The notes below the pieces were generated by a model. It worked only from the letters and a program-made list of their open reading frames with translations. It did no database searches and had not been told where the DNA came from. DNA of 7,612 nucleotides from JASFRI01 sp050115015 (lineage in GTDB: Bacteria > Acidobacteriota > Polarisedimenticolia > CBDVAL01), in contig JASFRI010000199.1 of the NCBI GenBank assembly GCA_050115015.1, forward strand, positions 1 through 7,612, read 5' to 3'. Of the stretch, positions 5,161 through 7,612 are shown one piece after another (positions within the stretch are counted from its first letter, which is position 1; each line of letters begins with the position of its first letter). The position numbers were made by a program, and so were the translations under genes.

Positions 5161-6462
5161 ATGAACATCGCTGTCGTGGGATCGGGGTACGTCGGCCTGG
5201 TGACCGCCGCGTGCTTCGCCGAGTTCGGGGTGCGGGTCACCAGCGTCGATATCGATGCCGAGAAGATCGCCGCGCTCCAGGAGGGCCAGGTGCCCATCTT
5301 CGAGCCCGGCCTCGAGGAGCTGATCCAGCGCGGCGTGAAGGAGGGGAGGCTCCACTTCACGACGGACATGAAGGCGGCGGTGGAGCAGGCCCTCGCCATC
5401 TTCATCGCGGTGGGGACCCCGCCGGATGCCTCGGGTGCCGCCGACCTGGGCGCCGTGCGCTCCGTCGCCCGATCGATCGCCGAGCACATGACCGAGTACA
5501 AGGTCGTGGTCACGAAGAGTACGGTCCCGATGGGGACCGGCGCGATGATCGAGGCGCTGATCCGGGAGCACCGGAAAGGGGACATCAACTTCGACGTGGC
5601 CTCCAACCCGGAGTTCCTCCGGGAAGGCTCGGCCATCGAGGATTTCATGCGCCCCAACCGGGTCGTGATCGGCGCCGGCAGCGAGCAGGCCATCGCGATC
5701 CTGAAGGACCTCTACCGGCCGCTCTACCTCATCGAGGCCCCGGTGCTGGTGACCGACGTGGTCACCGCCGAGATGATCAAGTATGCTTCCAACGCGTTCC
5801 TGGCGGTGAAGATCTCCTACATCAACGAGATGGCGATCCTCTGCGAGAAGGTGGGCGCCGACGTCCATCAGGTGGCCCGCGGCATGGGTCTCGACAACCG
5901 GATCGGGAAGAAGTTCCTGCACCCGGGGCCCGGCTACGGCGGCTCCTGCTTTCCGAAGGACACCCAGGCGCTGCGGTCCATCGGCACGAACAACGGCCTC
6001 GAGCTCAAGATCGTGGGAGCAGCCATCGAGGCCAACGCGCGGCAGGAGCAGCTGATGGTGGAGAAGATCCGCACCGCCGCGGGAGGGAGCCTCCGGGGGG
6101 TTAAGATCGCGATGCTGGGGCTCAGCTTCAAGCCGAACACCTCGGACGTCCGGGAGTCTCCCGCTCTGGCCATCGCTTCCCGGCTGCTGGAGGGGGGGGC
6201 CACCGTCCGCGCCTACGATCCGGCGGCGCTGGAGGAAGCCCTCGAGGTACTTCCCTCCCTGGAACGGGCCGCGGACGAGTACTCCGCCGCCGAGGGATGC
6301 GACCTGGTGGTCCTTGCGACCGAGTGGAACCAGTTCCGCAATCTGGACCTGCAGCGGCTCCGGGACTCCCTGGCCCGGCCGGTCCTCGTGGATCTGCGCA
6401 ACGTCTACGAGCCGTCCGAGATGCGCGAGACGGGCTTCCGCTACGTGGGCGTCGGACGGTGA
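5161..6462 (+). CDS. ugd: UDP-glucose 6-dehydrogenase
   Basis: Cytoplasmic NAD-dependent enzyme converting UDP-glucose to UDP-glucuronate, the acidic precursor for capsule, O-antigen or exopolysaccharide and the substrate of the upstream 4-epimerase. It has 433 residues, typical of bacterial Ugd. It has GSGYVG (7-12) with Asp30, FEPGLEEL (47-54), VGTPP (84-88), KSTVPMGTG (119-127), NPEFLREG (149-156), AEMIKYASNAFLA (203-215, with Lys207 and Asn211), GPGYGGSCFPKD (256-267, catalytic Cys263) and the C-terminal-domain motif FKPNTSDVRESPA (323-335). The NPEFLREG and GGSCFPKD forms are those of true UDP-glucose dehydrogenases and separate it from the N-acetyl-type dehydrogenase at 2710. The ATG at 5161 follows the purine-rich run GGAGGGTGGAAAGGGA, which contains GGAGGG ten bases upstream. 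It may be driven by its own promoter in the preceding gap. The next gene begins 4 bp after its stop. Confidence 0.96.
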   Translation: MNIAVVGSGYVGLVTAACFAEFGVRVTSVDIDAEKIAALQEGQVPIFEPGLEELIQRGVKEGRLHFTTDMKAAVEQALAIFIAVGTPPDASGAADLGAVRSVARSIAEHMTEYKVVVTKSTVPMGTGAMIEALIREHRKGDINFDVASNPEFLREGSAIEDFMRPNRVVIGAGSEQAIAILKDLYRPLYLIEAPVLVTDVVTAEMIKYASNAFLAVKISYINEMAILCEKVGADVHQVARGMGLDNRIGKKFLHPGPGYGGSCFPKDTQALRSIGTNNGLELKIVGAAIEANARQEQLMVEKIRTAAGGSLRGVKIAMLGLSFKPNTSDVRESPALAIASRLLEGGATVRAYDPAALEEALEVLPSLERAADEYSAAEGCDLVVLATEWNQFRNLDLQRLRDSLARPVLVDLRNVYEPSEMRETGFRYVGVGR

Positions 6463-6466
6463 AGGG

Positions 6467-7438
6467 ATGTCCTCCGGGCCGACCTACCTCGTAACGGGGG
6501 GCGCCGGGTTCATCGGGTCCCATATCGTCGAGCGGCTCCTCGGCGATGGCCACAGCGTGCGGGTCGTCGACAACCTATCGACGGGAAGGGCCTTGAACCT
6601 GGGGTTCGCCCGTGGCCTTCCGGCGGGGCGCTTCGACCTGATCGAGTGCGACCTCGGGGACCTGGATCGCCTGCGCCCTGCCCTCGCGGGGGTCGACGGC
6701 GTCTTTCATCAGGCGGCGCTCCCCTCCGTGCCGCGCTCGGTGAAGGACCCCCTGGAGAGCCACCGGGTGAACACCACCGGCACCCTGGGCCTGCTCATCG
6801 CGGCCCGGGAGGCCGGGGTGCCCCGGCTGGTCTACGCCTCCTCCTCGTCGGTCTACGGGGACTCCCCCGAGCTCCCGAAGGTGGAGAGCATGCCCCCGCG
6901 CCCCCTGTCGCCGTACGCGACCGGGAAGCTCACCGCGGAGCACTACTGCCGGGTCTTCCATCATCTATACGGGCTCGGGACGGTCGCGCTGCGCTACTTC
7001 AACGTCTTCGGCCCGCGCCAGGATCCGACCTCGGAGTACGCGGCGGTGATCCCGAAGTTCATCTCCGCGCTCGGCCGCGGGGAGTCGCCGCTGGTCCATG
7101 GGGACGGCACCCAGTCCCGGGATTTCACGTTCATCGCGGACGTGGTGGAGGCCAATCTCCGGGGGATGGAGGCGGCCCCCGGCGCCTGGGGGCGGGCCTA
7201 CAACGTCGCGGCGGGACGGCGCGTCACCTTGCTGCAGCTGCTCGACATGCTACGCGATCTCCTCGGGGTGGACGTGGCCGCACGGTTCGGACCGCCCCGG
7301 CCCGGGGACGTCCCTCATTCCCAGGCGGATTCCTCCCTGGCACGGATGCACCTGGGCTGGGAGGCCCGCGTCAGCATGGAGGAAGGGCTGCGGCGGACCG
7401 TGGCATCGTGGACGGCGGGGGAGCGTGATGCGGGCTGA
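6467..7438 (+). CDS. wbpP: UDP-N-acetylhexosamine 4-epimerase, WbpP/TviC type
   Basis: Extended SDR expected to interconvert UDP-GlcNAc/UDP-GalNAc or UDP-GlcNAcA/UDP-GalNAcA at C4. It has 323 residues from the ATG at 6467. This start lies 4 bp after the ugd stop and puts TGGAGFIGSH at residues 10-19; the frame stays open further upstream inside ugd, but that part is not coding. It has the NAD loop GGAGFIG (11-17), Asp35, HQAALPSVPRSVKDP (81-95), ASSSSVYGDSPELPK (124-138), catalytic Tyr150/Lys154 in YATGK, and RYFNVFGPRQDPTSEYAAVIPKF (split here as RYFNVFGPRQDP 176-187 and EYAAVIPKF 190-198). The AALxSVPRS and NVFGPRQDPxxxYAAVIP forms are diagnostic of the WbpP/TviC branch. Ser285 in GDVPHSQAD aligns with the gatekeeper position (Tyr299 in E. 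coli GalE, Ser306 in WbpP), and a small residue there admits N-acetyl sugars. Its 3' end overlaps the next gene by 11 bp. Confidence 0.9.
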   Translation: MSSGPTYLVTGGAGFIGSHIVERLLGDGHSVRVVDNLSTGRALNLGFARGLPAGRFDLIECDLGDLDRLRPALAGVDGVFHQAALPSVPRSVKDPLESHRVNTTGTLGLLIAAREAGVPRLVYASSSSVYGDSPELPKVESMPPRPLSPYATGKLTAEHYCRVFHHLYGLGTVALRYFNVFGPRQDPTSEYAAVIPKFISALGRGESPLVHGDGTQSRDFTFIADVVEANLRGMEAAPGAWGRAYNVAAGRRVTLLQLLDMLRDLLGVDVAARFGPPRPGDVPHSQADSSLARMHLGWEARVSMEEGLRRTVASWTAGERDAG

Positions 7439-7612
7439 ACGGGGTCGCCTCTTCGAGATCCTCGTGGTGCTCGTCCTCGCGGCTGCGATCCTCGCGTTCG
7501 GTTCCACCTCGTTCTGGGCCCAGTCGATCCTCGCCGGCGTCCTGGCCATCCTGTTCGCGGCCTGGTGGTTCGCGGCGGGGCGGGACCAGCTGCCCGCGGG
7601 CTTCGAGCCCAC
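7428..7612 (+). CDS. Membrane protein N-terminus, possible O-antigen ligase/polymerase (3' end outside window)
   Basis: An open frame from the ATG at 7428 runs off the right edge with 61 complete codons visible. It lies in a different frame from the epimerase and overlaps its end by 11 bp. GGGGGAG (7417-7423) is a well-placed ribosome binding site; an in-frame GTG at 7425 is too close to it. The product starts with a short charged segment (MRAERGRLFE). Two hydrophobic segments follow (about residues 10-25 and 33-49), separated by a short loop with FGSTSFWAQS, then a charged turn (AAGRDQLP). Two early helices with a small FGxxxxWA-type loop are common at the N-terminus of O-antigen ligase/Wzy-like proteins. 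The position after four nucleotide-sugar genes fits a polysaccharide polymerase or ligase. Membrane location is well supported; the family call is tentative because the diagnostic core lies beyond the window. Confidence 0.6.
   Translation, partial: MRAERGRLFEILVVLVLAAAILAFGSTSFWAQSILAGVLAILFAAWWFAAGRDQLPAGFEP

Larger units (their letters stand above)
4976..5164 (+). other. Doubtful 62-codon ORF between the epimerase and ugd genes
   Basis: A GTG at 4976 has an excellent Shine-Dalgarno four bases upstream. It opens a 62-codon frame that ends with a TGA overlapping the ugd start as ATGA, the same coupling seen at two other junctions here. Against coding: about 17 of 62 third positions are A or T, more than in the neighbouring genes. 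The product (starting VTSAGPGPRGEARIA, ending Arg/Gly-rich) matches no family I know. The frame also runs across a promoter-like AT-rich patch and a leader hairpin. It could be a translated leader that couples ugd expression to upstream translation, or chance in a GC-rich gap. I lean towards non-coding. Confidence 0.2.

Noticed and set aside
5068..5922. Minus-strand frame (284 codons) opposite ugd
   Set aside because: Low-complexity His/Asp/Gly/Leu product opposite an unambiguous gene; a high-GC shadow.
6314..6466. Upstream extension of the second epimerase into ugd
   Set aside because: The frame is open, but the translation is Ser/Thr/Arg-rich and overlaps ugd's C-terminal coding. The ATG at 6467 places the NAD-binding loop at the normal position.

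Overview
This is a gene-dense, GC-rich stretch (roughly two thirds G+C by eye, with third codon positions mostly G or C). Every supported gene lies on the + strand. It reads as the chromosome of a Gram-negative (diderm) bacterium, because it carries an Mla/MCE-type lipid transporter of the outer-membrane asymmetry class next to a nucleotide-sugar module for acidic surface polysaccharide. The phylum cannot be fixed from the sequence. The codon use and the form of the MCE protein would suit groups such as Myxococcota, Acidobacteriota or Gemmatimonadota, but that is inference.

Region 1 (about 1-2579) is an ABC lipid-transport operon. It holds the MlaE-type permease (cut at the window's left edge), the MlaF-type ATPase and an MlaD-type membrane-anchored MCE protein. 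The genes are tightly coupled: 1 nt between mlaE and mlaF, and an ATGA overlap between mlaF and mlaD. The MCE protein has an unusual C-terminal half built of five tandem units of exactly 38 residues.

Region 2 (2580-2709) is a short intergenic gap with a plausible sigma70-type promoter and a good ribosome binding site for the next operon.

Region 3 (2710-7612) makes precursors for an acidic polysaccharide. In order it holds a WbpA/TviB-type UDP-GlcNAc 6-dehydrogenase, a UDP-glucuronate 4-epimerase-type SDR, a 193-bp gap (promoter-like signals, hairpins and a doubtful 62-codon ORF), a UDP-glucose 6-dehydrogenase (Ugd), a WbpP/TviC-type UDP-N-acetylhexosamine 4-epimerase, and the start of a membrane protein resembling the N-terminus of O-antigen ligase/polymerase proteins. 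Together the four enzymes could supply UDP-GlcA, UDP-GalA, UDP-GlcNAcA and UDP-GalNAcA for an O-antigen, capsule or exopolysaccharide. The assembly genes presumably continue past the right edge.

No RNA genes, mobile elements, CRISPR arrays or phage features were seen. The families are all known. The most interesting points are the regular repeat array in the MCE protein, the interleaved order of the two dehydrogenase/epimerase pairs, and the structured gap upstream of ugd.
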